Shown here: piece by piece, positions 38,549-47,499 of the stretch | Layout of the letters: the number at the start of each line of letters is the position of its first letter | How positions within the stretch are numbered: the stretch's first letter is position 1 | NCBI GenBank assembly: GCA_016704425.1 | Contig: JADJAC010000009.1 | Coordinates: forward strand, 76,540 to 140,539 | Source: Sphingomonadales bacterium | GTDB taxonomy: Bacteria; Pseudomonadota; Alphaproteobacteria; Sphingomonadales; Sphingomonadaceae | DNA length: 64,000 nucleotides | Reading direction: 5' to 3' | Notes under the pieces: generated by a model | The model's database searches: none | What the model was told of the DNA's origin: nothing | Seen by the model: only the letters and a program-made list of their open reading frames with translations | Made by a program: the position numbers and the translations under genes

Positions 38549-39666
38549 GCGGGCACCCGCGCCTGTTCACGCTCGATGCGGATAAGGTGCTCACTAAGCT
38601 TATTGATGTGCTGCGGCGTCGATTGGAGTTCGTTCCATGCGAGGCCGAGACCTTCCCAGCGACCTTCTGTCCAGCGACACAGTGGTGCGAGCCGAACGAG
38701 GCTCTCGCGCACAACGGCTGCTTTGTTGGTCGATCCGTCAGCGCGCAGCATGATCGTGTCCATCAGAGCCCCCATGGCTCGGATGCCGACCGAGTGCATT
38801 AGGCGGCTGTCCTTTGGTGCTTTGCCCCAAGCATCTGGAAACGTATCGCGCACAGCCGACCAATACGTGACGAGCGCGTCATACATTGACGCGGTGTCGT
38901 TTCCGTCGCCGTTGTGCTTGAACTGACCTAGGGCACCCGCTGTCGTCTTCAAGCTCGCCTTCATAGACTCAATCAAGGCGTTGTCGCTGATGATGCCGGT
39001 CGAGTTTCTCGCGTCGGATTCCCGCTTGATGAGTTTGAAAAACGGTGAATTGGGATCGGTGTTCAAGACATTGCAAAGCTCACTCGGCAACTGGCGCGCG
39101 GCCAGATGGCGAGGAAGTTGCACACTGACCTCTGGGAGAAGTTCATCGATAAGGCCGGTCGGTAGCTTTCTAGATTTGTTGACGAGGATGAACTGTTCTC
39201 TCTGCGTCGAGACTTCATCCGAAATGAAGCCGATAATGGGAACAGCGATCTCCTTGTTTGTGGCGGCTGCAAGCGCGAGCGAGCGCTGCTGGCCATCGAC
39301 AATCCATGCCGCCCTATTCCCCTCCGGATAGATCGGGATGGAAAGCGTGCCTGCGTCGCCAACTTCGCACATGTTTCCCGGTGAACGGCCCCGCGCCGAA
39401 GCAAACTCGACCTCAGCAGAAAGGGCCAAAATGATAGCGTTCGGGAAAAGGACCGGACCGCTGTTCAAAAAGGTTGTGATCTCTTTGACATGATCTCGAA
39501 CTTCGCGACGCTGGAAGCCCTTTAGTTCCTGATCTTCGCGTCGAACGCGGCTGATGTCAGCAATTCGATTGATATCTGCACCGAAGAGAAAGAATGCGAA
39601 AATGCCTGTGCCTTGCCCTTGCTCGGCACGGACGGCGCGAACCTTAAGCTGCTCCCGCGAGGTCAT
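38545..39666 (-). CDS. DpdB-like DGQHR-domain protein, copy 2
   Basis: A 373-residue DndB/DGQHR-family protein with WIVDGQQRSLALAAA near residue 125, KGFQRREVRDHVKEITTFL before it and FILVNKSRKLPTGLIDELLP after it. It has the same layout as the protein at 36169-37257 but is clearly diverged. ATGA overlaps join it to dpdC upstream and dpdA downstream. Either copy could be the orthologue of the single DpdB of the described system; the pair may form a heteromer or divide tasks. Confidence 0.8.
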   Translation of the reverse strand: MTSREQLKVRAVRAEQGQGTGIFAFFLFGADINRIADISRVRREDQELKGFQRREVRDHVKEITTFLNSGPVLFPNAIILALSAEVEFASARGRSPGNMCEVGDAGTLSIPIYPEGNRAAWIVDGQQRSLALAAATNKEIAVPIIGFISDEVSTQREQFILVNKSRKLPTGLIDELLPEVSVQLPRHLAARQLPSELCNVLNTDPNSPFFKLIKRESDARNSTGIISDNALIESMKASLKTTAGALGQFKHNGDGNDTASMYDALVTYWSAVRDTFPDAWGKAPKDSRLMHSVGIRAMGALMDTIMLRADGSTNKAAVVRESLVRLAPLCRWTEGRWEGLGLAWNELQSTPQHINKLSEHLIRIEREQARVPA

Positions 39667-40577
39667 ACCTGTTCGCTCCGTATGACGGTTGCGAGCCTGG
39701 CGTAGCGCCCCTGCTCGCAAGCTACGTTGAACTCATCCCTTAGGCGCCGCAGCGGAATTCCCCCACGGCCCCGCCAGTGAGCGCGCATGAGTTCAAGAAT
39801 CTCGCGATCCTCAAGGCGGATGCGAACCGCTTTTTCCGGTAGTCGCCAACCTGCCAAAGCTGCTGTGACCAGCGCTGCGTGCTCGACCAGCGACCGACGA
39901 TCATCGCCAACTAGAATCTCACTGGCGAAATGACGAAGTGCGCGACCTGCGAAGTCGCTCAGTGTTCCGGAAATTGAGCTGTCCGGCCCATTGAGGCGAT
40001 CATCATAAGGCATGACAAATTGGCGCAGTGCATTTGCAACGCGTTCGATCGGAGCACGCGTAAACAGTCGGAGACGAGCACGGGTCACTTCGGGCAGAGC
40101 CAAGAGATCATCCGCAATCATTTCTAGATACGCATCAGAAAGCGCACAAAGGATCATGCCGTCCTGCCGGTTGGCCAACTCCCGAAAATCAACACTGAAG
40201 GGCGAAGCGCCAACCAAACTGGCCCACCATCGAGATGATGAGAAAGCGCCATCGACTCGCGATGCAACGCTGTCCGGGACATCCGTAAGGATCGTACATG
40301 CGTAAGGCGGCACCTCCGAAGACGCATCAATCAAACCGAGCCCTGCGGAAACGACAAGTAGTTGGGCGTTGAGTTCGCGCGCTACCGAACGAGCTTCTTG
40401 AAAGCCTCGCCCCCCATAAATTTCATGAGCAGGAAACCGCACCTCCGCCGAGGACAGGCGATCACCCCATTCGGCTGCCAGTTCAGCCAGGTGCGCCGAC
40501 GGGAGAGTGCAAATGCGGAGCTCGCCTGACACGCTCTGCCGCTTGCGATTGGTGCAGGTTGTGATGACGAGCGTCAC
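39663..40577 (-). CDS. dpdC: DpdC-like protein (YaaA/DUF6884-type N-terminus)
   Basis: A 304-residue protein. The N-terminal half looks like the YaaA/DUF6884 group: VITTCTNRKRQ at the start, AHEIYGGRGFQEARSVAREL, then LLVVSAGLGLIDASSEVPPY. The C-terminal half is unassigned. In the described system DpdC converts preQ0 already in DNA to 2'-deoxy-7-amido-7-deazaguanosine. It starts at GTG 40577, the first gene of the modification block, and overlaps dpdB copy 2. The name is based on family resemblance and context. Confidence 0.72.
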   Translation of the reverse strand: MTLVITTCTNRKRQSVSGELRICTLPSAHLAELAAEWGDRLSSAEVRFPAHEIYGGRGFQEARSVARELNAQLLVVSAGLGLIDASSEVPPYACTILTDVPDSVASRVDGAFSSSRWWASLVGASPFSVDFRELANRQDGMILCALSDAYLEMIADDLLALPEVTRARLRLFTRAPIERVANALRQFVMPYDDRLNGPDSSISGTLSDFAGRALRHFASEILVGDDRRSLVEHAALVTAALAGWRLPEKAVRIRLEDREILELMRAHWRGRGGIPLRRLRDEFNVACEQGRYARLATVIRSEQV

Positions 40578-40929
40578 GGCAGACTCAATCCCCTTGGCAT
40601 TTATGATAGGCTTGTTATCCCAATTTCTCTACATTTAATTCGACGCCAATGCGATTTTTTGATCTCATAAATACGAGATTTTTTCAAGGTGGCGCCCTGC
40701 ATGCGTCAATTGTCGATCTACGAGCCGAGACGCATTTAAGTGAGGTGAATGAGATCCGGGAAATTTCTAGAAATGCGCTTCCGACCAAGTCCCAGTTTAT
40801 CGGGCTGTCTATCGGAAGTCCGCTCAACGCAGGCCTGACTGGCGTCATATGCTCGAATGAACCCGCCTTGAAACCGAGATGCTACGAAGTCCGATTCGAG
40901 AGCGAATGCCGACATTAACCAAGGTTTGG
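40578..40929. promoter_or_regulatory. AT-rich upstream region of the Dpd modification block
   Basis: A clearly AT-rich 350-base spacer. It holds an inverted repeat ATCTC (40662-40666) and GAGAT (40675-40679) flanked by two direct GATTTTTT repeats (40653-40660 and 40677-40684), and TATGATAGGCTTGTTATCC at about 40602-40620. This is the expected place for the dpdC promoter and an operator. A weak 89-codon plus-strand frame (40649-40918) is not supported as a gene. Confidence 0.4.
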
Positions 40930-41310
40930 CTATGGCACCAATCGATCCCCTGTCTCGAGACGACGTGTCAACGCGTGGACAAACCCTTCGTAGCGTTCTT
41001 TGCCTTGCGCTTGGGCGGACGCAATTGCGGCGTCGGGCAACGGCGGATTCGCGGTCAGCCAGAACCGCACGAATAGTGCCAACGCCTCATTGCCAACTTC
41101 GATGCTTCGATCCAGCCGCTCCTGATGGCGCAGGATCCGGTCGAGCCGTCTACTTAACGCCGCCTCGAGGCGCTCGGACCCATCCGGTGACAGGAACGAC
41201 ACCAGCGCCGCTTCGACAATATCCGCCTGTGACACCCGCTTACGTATCGCTAAATCCGCCAACTGGCTCGCAACCGCCGGGGAGAGCCGAAAAGTATGCT
41301 TTGATTTCAT
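40930..41310 (-). CDS. CopG/ribbon-helix-helix-like protein downstream of traG
   Basis: A 126-residue protein with a ribbon-helix-helix-like N-terminus (KHTFRLSPAVASQLADLAI, then VSQADIVEAALVSFL) and a helical C-terminal part (LDRILRHQERLDRSIEVGNE). Its ATG overlaps the traG stop (ATGA). A CopG-like gene paired with traG is usual in this backbone; it may help the coupling protein or relaxosome bind DNA, or act as a regulator. Confidence 0.7.
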   Translation of the reverse strand: MKSKHTFRLSPAVASQLADLAIRKRVSQADIVEAALVSFLSPDGSERLEAALSRRLDRILRHQERLDRSIEVGNEALALFVRFWLTANPPLPDAAIASAQAQGKERYEGFVHALTRRLETGDRLVP

Positions 41311-43292
41311 AGTTCGATCCCGTCGCCAGGATCAAGGGCAGCCTGTCGTGCGTTTCCAGTCATCCGGTTGCGGAGCTGTTCCGAACGGGTGGCGTCATCA
41401 TCGGCGTCATTGCCATCGCAAAAATCAAATTCGTTTGTCTGCGGTTTTGGCGGCGGCGAGATTTCGACATGCATTGGCAATTCCGGCTCGCGGCGGACGC
41501 CACCGTTTGCATTATCTTCGTCACCGAAGGCCTTGGCGGCTTTCGTTCGATCGGGTTTGATTACCGGCAAATTGCGCCAATCATCCGGTGGCAATGCTTC
41601 AACACGACTGGCATGCAGCAGCGGCGGCTTCTGGATTCGGCCCTGCAGTCGCGGGTCGGCATAGTATCGCGCCTTTTTCGCCCGCACTGGCGGTGCGCCG
41701 GACAGCATAACGATCTCGTCAGTTTCAGGTAGTTGCAGGATCTCGCCCTGGGTCAAAAGCGGTCGCGATGTTTCCGAGCGCGAGATCATGAGATGCCCGA
41801 GCCAGGGCGAGAGCCGGTGGCCGGCATAGTTCTTCATCGAACGCTGCTCGGTCGCCGTTCCCAACGATTCCGACACCCGTTTGGCGGTGCGCTCATCGTT
41901 GGTCGCGAAGGCCACGCGAACGTGGCAGTTGTCGAGTATCGAGTTGTTGGCTCCGTAAGCCCGCTCAATCTGATTCAGCGACTGGGCGATCAGGAAGGCC
42001 TTGAGGCCGTAGCCCGCCATGAACGCGAGCGCGCTTTCGAAGAAGTCGAGACGTCCCAATGCGGGGAATTCATCGAGCATGAGCAGTAGACGATGCCGGT
42101 CCTTGCCCGCTTCTAGTTCTTCGGTCAGCCGCCGCCCGATCTGATTGAGGATCAGCCGGATCAGCGGCTTGGTCCGGCTGATGTCGGAAGGAGGTACCAC
42201 CAGGTAGAGCGTTGTCGGGCGATTGCCATCGACCAGATCAGCGATCCGCCATTCGGAGCGCCTCGTGACTTCCGCAATAACCGGATCGCGATATAGGCCG
42301 AGGAACGACATGGCCGTTGAAAGTACGCCCGAGCGCTCGTTTTCAGATTTATTGAGCAATTCGCGTGCAGCGCTGGCGACGACCGGGTGAGGCCCATCCT
42401 CGCCCAAGTGCGGCGTTGTCATCATCGCCTTAAAAGTGGTTTCGATGGTGCGGCCCGGATCGGAAAGAAAGGCGGCAACACCAGCAAGCGTCTTGTCGGG
42501 CTCGGCGTAAAGAACGTGAAGGATCGCCCCAACCAGCAGGGCATGGCTGGTCTTTTCCCAGTGGTTGCGTTTCTCGAGGCTACCCTCGGGATCGACCAGC
42601 ACGTCGGCGACATTCTGCACGTCTCGGACTTCCCAGATGCCGCGGCGCACCTCTAGCAAAGGGTTGTAGGCCGCCGACTTCAGATTGGTCGGATCGAACA
42701 GTAGCACGCGGCTGAAGCCGGAACGGAATCCTGCGGTTAGCCCCCAGTTTTCGCCCTTGATGTCATGGACAATCGCCGAGCCCGGCCAGGTCAGCAGGGT
42801 CGGGATGACGAGGCCGACGCCCTTGCCCGAACGGGTCGGTGCGAAGCAGAGCACATGCTCGGGACCATTGTGACGCAGGTAGCTATTGTTGAACTTGCCA
42901 AGCACGACCCCCTTCTCAGCAAGCAGTTCGGCCCTGGTGATATCGCTGCGCGTTGCCCAATGGGCTGAGCCATATGTGTTGGAGCTGCGGGTCTCTCGGC
43001 CGCGCCAGACCGACATTGCGATGGCGACCGCAATCGCAACGAACCCGCCCGATGTCGCGATCATCCCGCCCTTGTTGAATATCTTCGGTGCATAGGCGTC
43101 GTAGGAGAACCACCACCAGAACAGGTCATAGGGCCGGTATACCGGATGGCCGAACAGCAAAAACCACGGCGCACCGAGCTCGGGCTGGAAGCCGAGCGCT
43201 GATGCTGTCCACTGGGTGGCTGCCCAGACGCTAGCTAGTATGATGATGAAGACGGCCTGCACCTGGCCCCAGAGGATCTTGCTTGCTGACAT
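41307..43292 (-). CDS. traG: TraG / VirD4 type IV coupling protein
   Basis: A 661-residue coupling protein linking the relaxosome to the Trb channel. It has an N-terminal membrane region with two to three helices (VFIILASVWAATQ; FVAIAVAIAMSVW), Walker A near residue 155 (CFAPTRSGKGVGLVIPTLL), Walker B in LLMLDEFPALGRLDF and a TraG/VirD4 C-terminus. I start at ATG 43292 (MSASKILWG), eight bases after AGGAG; ATG 43298 is two bases from the same site and less likely. Confidence 0.95.
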   Translation of the reverse strand: MSASKILWGQVQAVFIIILASVWAATQWTASALGFQPELGAPWFLLFGHPVYRPYDLFWWWFSYDAYAPKIFNKGGMIATSGGFVAIAVAIAMSVWRGRETRSSNTYGSAHWATRSDITRAELLAEKGVVLGKFNNSYLRHNGPEHVLCFAPTRSGKGVGLVIPTLLTWPGSAIVHDIKGENWGLTAGFRSGFSRVLLFDPTNLKSAAYNPLLEVRRGIWEVRDVQNVADVLVDPEGSLEKRNHWEKTSHALLVGAILHVLYAEPDKTLAGVAAFLSDPGRTIETTFKAMMTTPHLGEDGPHPVVASAARELLNKSENERSGVLSTAMSFLGLYRDPVIAEVTRRSEWRIADLVDGNRPTTLYLVVPPSDISRTKPLIRLILNQIGRRLTEELEAGKDRHRLLLMLDEFPALGRLDFFESALAFMAGYGLKAFLIAQSLNQIERAYGANNSILDNCHVRVAFATNDERTAKRVSESLGTATEQRSMKNYAGHRLSPWLGHLMISRSETSRPLLTQGEILQLPETDEIVMLSGAPPVRAKKARYYADPRLQGRIQKPPLLHASRVEALPPDDWRNLPVIKPDRTKAAKAFGDEDNANGGVRREPELPMHVEISPPPKPQTNEFDFCDGNDADDDATRSEQLRNRMTGNARQAALDPGDGIEL

Positions 43293-43491
43293 GCGCATGA
43301 CTCCTATGTGGATGGGACCATGCGAATGCTGCCCATCTAGAGGCGGAATCAAGGCGCATTGCGCCGTCATCATAGACTGGCGTAGAAGGAGAGACGTTGG
43401 CGTCCTTACTTGCGCTGAGAGACACAGTCCATGCGTCCTCATCCCGAATGGAAAATGGGGAAGAAACGGGCTAAGGTGCAGGAGTCGTAGA

Positions 43492-44778
43492 GTGTGGAAT
43501 GGAATATTAGGCAAGCTGTCAGATGAATACGATCGACTAAAAATTGAGAAGGGTGAGCTGCTTTCAGCGTCAATCGAACAGGTAGACGCGACAACACCAT
43601 TCTCTTATTTTCAGATTGACTATGACCCACTCGGTTATTTTGAAAGGCGCATATTTTTTAATTGGGGAAATTATCTGGGAACAGGTGGTAATATAGGACT
43701 TGTTGGGCGGAACGATATTTTTTCAGCACTGACTTTCTATGACGCGGTTGTCGTTCAGATTTTTCCAGTCCCAGAAAGTGTTTTTGAGTTATACCACCCG
43801 TTTGCAATAAGCGACTTTCCTCGTATTGTTGGACTTTCCCAACAGCGCCGCGTCTTTCTTTGGTTATCCGGTCCTCCAGCAGAATTCCAAGCACATTCCT
43901 ATCTAGAGCCATTGTTTGAAGGCGCGACCGTCGTGTCTGTGCCTTGGCAAATGGACGGCATTGCTAACCTAAATGCCTATTCTCAATATGAGACGTTTGA
44001 TCGATACGTAGAAAAACTCGTTGAGAGGCCAGACATTGCGAGAGCAATCCGCGAATCAGCCATTAATAATCATGAAGAACTAGAAATAACCGAATCCGCA
44101 ATCCTATTGCCTCTACAAGATTTGCAATTGTATGGCATGACGAGAATTAAAAATTCGGCATTAAGGATGCTTAGAAGAAATCCAGAAATTGCAATGGCAT
44201 ATTTGCATACTGTTCGAAGAGTTATATTTAATCCGATTAGATATGGAAAAGGTATAACGCATTGCTGGAATAGAAGTGAATTTTTGGGATTGACGGGGAA
44301 ATCTGGATTGAAACCCGTCGCAAAAAATATTTCCTTTCCTGTAGATTTTGGGGGCCTGCTCGAAAATAAGATCGCATTGCCGCAACCCAAATCGTGGGAT
44401 TCAATTAGATGGGCGGAGGATCATTTGGACCTCGCATTGATAAGATCGGCGATACGGGCAGTTGAAGAAGACGTGCAGAAGGGAACTATGACTTACGAGG
44501 CTGCAAATCACTACAAATCAACAATAAATGACACTTGGGAAGGCAAAATGTCCTCGGCCGGGCGCATTAAAAATGTAGCTTTTTGGACGACCACATTGGC
44601 CATCGGAGCGGCCGGCGCCTTGGCATCTGGCCCGCTTGTCGGAGTGCTGGCAGGTCTGGGATTGGCAACCCTGGCAAACGTTACAGCAAGTCCTTTCAGT
44701 TCAAGATTGGCAAAATTGCTAAGCGGCAATGCTTTTCACATTTGGGAAGTGGGTCAGAAGACTTTGCCTATGAAGTGA
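43492..44778 (+). CDS. AT-rich orphan protein with C-terminal membrane segments
   Basis: A 428-residue protein I do not recognise. GTG 43492 is preceded by GGAG at 43481-43484. The body is soluble (SYFQIDYDPLGYFERRIFF near 45-63; NDIFSALTFYDAVVVQIF), and the last about 70 residues contain a hydrophobic hairpin (VAFWTTTLAIGAAGALASG and VGVLAGLGLATLANV). Base composition is far more AT-rich than the neighbours, and the gene runs against the flanking traG and relaxase genes. Both point to recent insertion of cargo into the transfer backbone. A defence or immunity role is possible but not shown. Confidence 0.75.
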   Translation: MWNGILGKLSDEYDRLKIEKGELLSASIEQVDATTPFSYFQIDYDPLGYFERRIFFNWGNYLGTGGNIGLVGRNDIFSALTFYDAVVVQIFPVPESVFELYHPFAISDFPRIVGLSQQRRVFLWLSGPPAEFQAHSYLEPLFEGATVVSVPWQMDGIANLNAYSQYETFDRYVEKLVERPDIARAIRESAINNHEELEITESAILLPLQDLQLYGMTRIKNSALRMLRRNPEIAMAYLHTVRRVIFNPIRYGKGITHCWNRSEFLGLTGKSGLKPVAKNISFPVDFGGLLENKIALPQPKSWDSIRWAEDHLDLALIRSAIRAVEEDVQKGTMTYEAANHYKSTINDTWEGKMSSAGRIKNVAFWTTTLAIGAAGALASGPLVGVLAGLGLATLANVTASPFSSRLAKLLSGNAFHIWEVGQKTLPMK

Positions 44779-44809
44779 GTGCATGATTTCTTTCAAGAAT
44801 TTCCAGTTC

Positions 44810-46548
44810 TCAAATTCCGATCCCGCGCGAGCGTCCGATGGTCCAGTCGATACCACCCCCCGTCTTGATCATGCCGGTGACATGCTGGCCAAGATACTTG
44901 GCGATCTGAGGGCGCCAGGGAACCAGCTCGAATCCCATCCCATCCTCGATCATCGCAAACCGGCCAGACGCCAATTGCAGGCGTTGACGATAAATGCCCG
45001 ACACGGCATCGCCTTCCGCGCTGGGGCGGTGCGACAGACCGGTTCGCACGGCGATTGCCTCACCCACTCCTGCCAACTCTCTGTCGCGCAGCGTCGTCAG
45101 GACATTCCGAGCCATGACGATCCGTCCGCCGCGACGAGTGGCGAAACCCTCCGCCACCAGATGCTCGGCGCGGTTGAGCTTGGCCTGTTCAATCGCCGCC
45201 CCGAAGCCGCCGCTCAACTGGATCGGATCGGACGACAGAAGCTGCCGGTCGAGCCAGGTGCTGCCTTGTGCGGTAACCTGCTCGGAAAGCGCCAGGTCCG
45301 ACTGGACCCAAAGTGATTGGCCCTGCTGTCCCCGCCGGTCGGCCCATGTTCTGAGCTCGACGATCGCGCCGGGTGCAGCATCGCCGGTCTGATCGAGGTC
45401 GGTGAAGCGGAGATGATGCACCCGGCCGTCGGCGCCATCGACGACGGCATAGGCTTCGCCTTTCAGCTCGTCGCGGAGCCCGCGTTCGACCAGTCTGCCG
45501 ACGACGGGATCATCGGCCACACCGGTGTGCATCGCGAACCGCGCCGGATCAGACGCGGCACCGATGCCGGTCATGGCGCGGTGCATCGTCTTGATAATAT
45601 CTCTGCGAACGCCGAGCTGGCGCAAGGTGGGCTCGAGATCAGGCTTGAGCGTCCAGCAGGCCGGCGCAATGCTGTTTGCCAGTCCCAGGCGTTCGAGCTT
45701 GCTAGCGCGGCCGATCAGATGGCGATCAATCGACGATTGAGCAAGATGCGGATCTGGTCGGAGGTCGATGACGCCTCCCAACTCATCAGCCTTTTGCTGT
45801 AGCCGCCGGTCCAGACTGGTCCAGCGGTCGGCATCGACCTCGCGCGCCAAGGCCCGATCAATCTCGCGCTCGGAGCGCGGACCAAGTTCAATGGTGACTC
45901 GCTCTTCGGCACGGCCGCGCATCCCCTCGCGGATATAGTCCTTGTCAATGACAAGATCGCGGCCGTCGTCGGCCTTGCCGCGCACCAGGATGTGGATGTG
46001 AGGATTGTCGGTGTTCCAGTGGTCGACTGCGACCCAGTCGAGCCGCGTGCCGAGATCCTTCTCCATGTCGGTCAGCAACTCGCGGGTGAAGGCCCGGACA
46101 TCTGCCAGTTCGCCCGCATCCTCAGGTGAGACGATAAAACGGAAGTGATGCCGGTCATTGGCACAGCGCTCGGCAAAGGCACCTCCATCGACAGGCTCGT
46201 CACCGCTGCCAAACAGTTCGGCATCTTTCCCGTCGCGGGTGACGCCTTCGCGTTTGAGATAGGTGATGTGTCTGGAAAGCGGTGCGCCGAAAAGCGTGTC
46301 CCGCTATGCCGGACCACCCGCGCCTTGACCATGACACGGCGCTGGCCCTGGCGTGACCGCATCGACAAGGTAGCGCTCCGACCTCGGGCGTTGCGTCCGG
46401 TGCCGCGACGGCCCCGCCCAGTAATGCCAACACGCCCTGCCTTGTTCGAAAGTGCACGGACCTGGGCGGCAAGCGACTTGGGCTTTGCCGAACGGCCGCC
46501 GCGATCCCGAACCCGTCCAGGCCTGATCTCGAAATCATCGTCGCTCAC
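44810..46548 (-). CDS. DUF3363-type relaxase (one frameshift)
   Basis: About 580 residues when two frames are joined. N-terminal part from GTG 46548 (SDDDFEIRPGRVRDRGG, RRVMVKARVVRHSGTRF). After an A4 run (46290-46293, T4 on the coding strand) the frame moves, and adding one base restores GAPLSRHITYLKREGVTRDG. The relaxase His triad is DNPHIHILVRG. C-terminal part: WIAGV-free, Arg-rich DUF3363-like region. It should nick oriT and pilot the strand to TraG. It lies convergent to the AT-rich orphan gene. Confidence 0.88.
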
Positions 46549-46794
46549 GGAATTTGGGGGTGCCAAGAGAGCGACGGCGCTAGAAATGGCAGAATTGCGC
46601 CATTTCTATCCAACGCTGCCAGCAGGGGGACGAATGGCTGGCGCTGGAAATCCTGCAATTCCAAGGCTCTCCACCCCACCCGACGGCGCTGCTTTTATCT
46701 TGCCATCCTGCTGAACTTGCTCCTCCTACTGCTGCCCTCCCGCACAATACTGCGCCAATCCACGCCAAGACGCGCCAGAATGACAAGGGGTCGA
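46549..46794. other. Non-coding region between relaxase and lytic transglycosylase; oriT candidate
   Basis: Holds a perfect 9-bp inverted repeat AGAAATGGC (46582-46590) / GCCATTTCT (46599-46607) with an 8-base loop. Two plus-strand ATCCTGC sequences lie at 46650-46656 and 46705-46711, matching the core of the IncP-type nick site (ATCCTG/C). Position directly 5' of the relaxase gene is typical of oriT. There is no convincing gene; the minus-strand frame at 46580-46798 looks random. Confidence 0.4.
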
Positions 46795-47496
46795 TCACTG
46801 CGAACCGCTCCCCGAAACGGGCGCGAAGAGGGCGTTCAGGGGAGCAGACGAAGCGCGAATGGAGGTCGGCGGCGCGGCGGCGGCGAAGCTGCCGGATGCG
46901 TCCGTCTCCGCATCTTCGCGTACGGCGAAAAGCTGGCCCTGTGTCCAGGATGGGCGAACCGGCTGCACAGGTGAAGCGCTGGCAACGACGGTTGCCGCGC
47001 GGCCCGCTTGCAGCATCGGTGCAATCTTCGCGACATAGACGCGGGTTTCGGCGGGAAGCGGGCGACCGCGATCCCGCCAGTCCTCGTAGCGGCCCGGTCC
47101 TGCATTGTAGGCAGCAAGGAAGCCGGAGACACCGTAGCTGTCATACATTTCACGAAGATAGGATGTGCCCGCCATGATGTTGTCGCGCGGATCGAACGGG
47201 TCAGCCCCCAGCCCGAACCGGGTGCGCTGGCGCGCCCAGGTTCCGGGCATGAGCTGCATCAGCCCCATCGCCCCGGCTGACGAGACCGCGCCGATCCGGC
47301 CTGCACTCTCGGTGCGCATCACGGCGTAGATCCAGTGCTCGGGAAGGCCGAAGCGCTGAGACGCTTCGGCGACGTGCGAAGCAATGTCGACGGTGCGCGG
47401 CGCTGCTGGTTCGGCAGCGTCCTGCCCAAAGGCGGGCGCAGCACCGAACAGAGCGAGCGCAGCCAGAGCGAAGCTAAGCGAGCGGTATATAGGCAT
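46795..47496 (-). CDS. Lytic transglycosylase (VirB1-like)
   Basis: A 233-residue periplasmic enzyme that opens peptidoglycan for the secretion channel. A signal peptide ends near GAAPAFGQ. The SLT domain has the catalytic Glu in VMRTESAGRIG, then GAMGLMQLMPGTW, NIMAGTSYLREMYD and FLAAYNAGPGRYED. The C-terminal about 80 residues are a low-complexity tail. It lies four bases downstream of the DUF736 gene. Confidence 0.92.
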   Translation of the reverse strand: MPIYRSLSFALAALALFGAAPAFGQDAAEPAAPRTVDIASHVAEASQRFGLPEHWIYAVMRTESAGRIGAVSSAGAMGLMQLMPGTWARQRTRFGLGADPFDPRDNIMAGTSYLREMYDSYGVSGFLAAYNAGPGRYEDWRDRGRPLPAETRVYVAKIAPMLQAGRAATVVASASPVQPVRPSWTQGQLFAVREDAETDASGSFAAAAPPTSIRASSAPLNALFAPVSGSGSQ

Positions 47497-47499
47497 TGC

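Noticed and set aside
36169..39666. Dnd phosphorothioation system, because DGQHR proteins resemble DndB
   Set aside because: No dndA/C/D/E-type genes are present, while DpdA and queC/D/E explain the context fully.
40649..40918. Plus-strand 89-codon frame upstream of dpdC
   Set aside because: No ribosome-binding site, no recognisable motif and overlap with the likely promoter region.
46580..46798. Minus-strand 72-codon frame between relaxase and transglycosylase
   Set aside because: Low-complexity Trp/Ser/Gly-rich translation without homology; it overlaps the oriT-like repeat.
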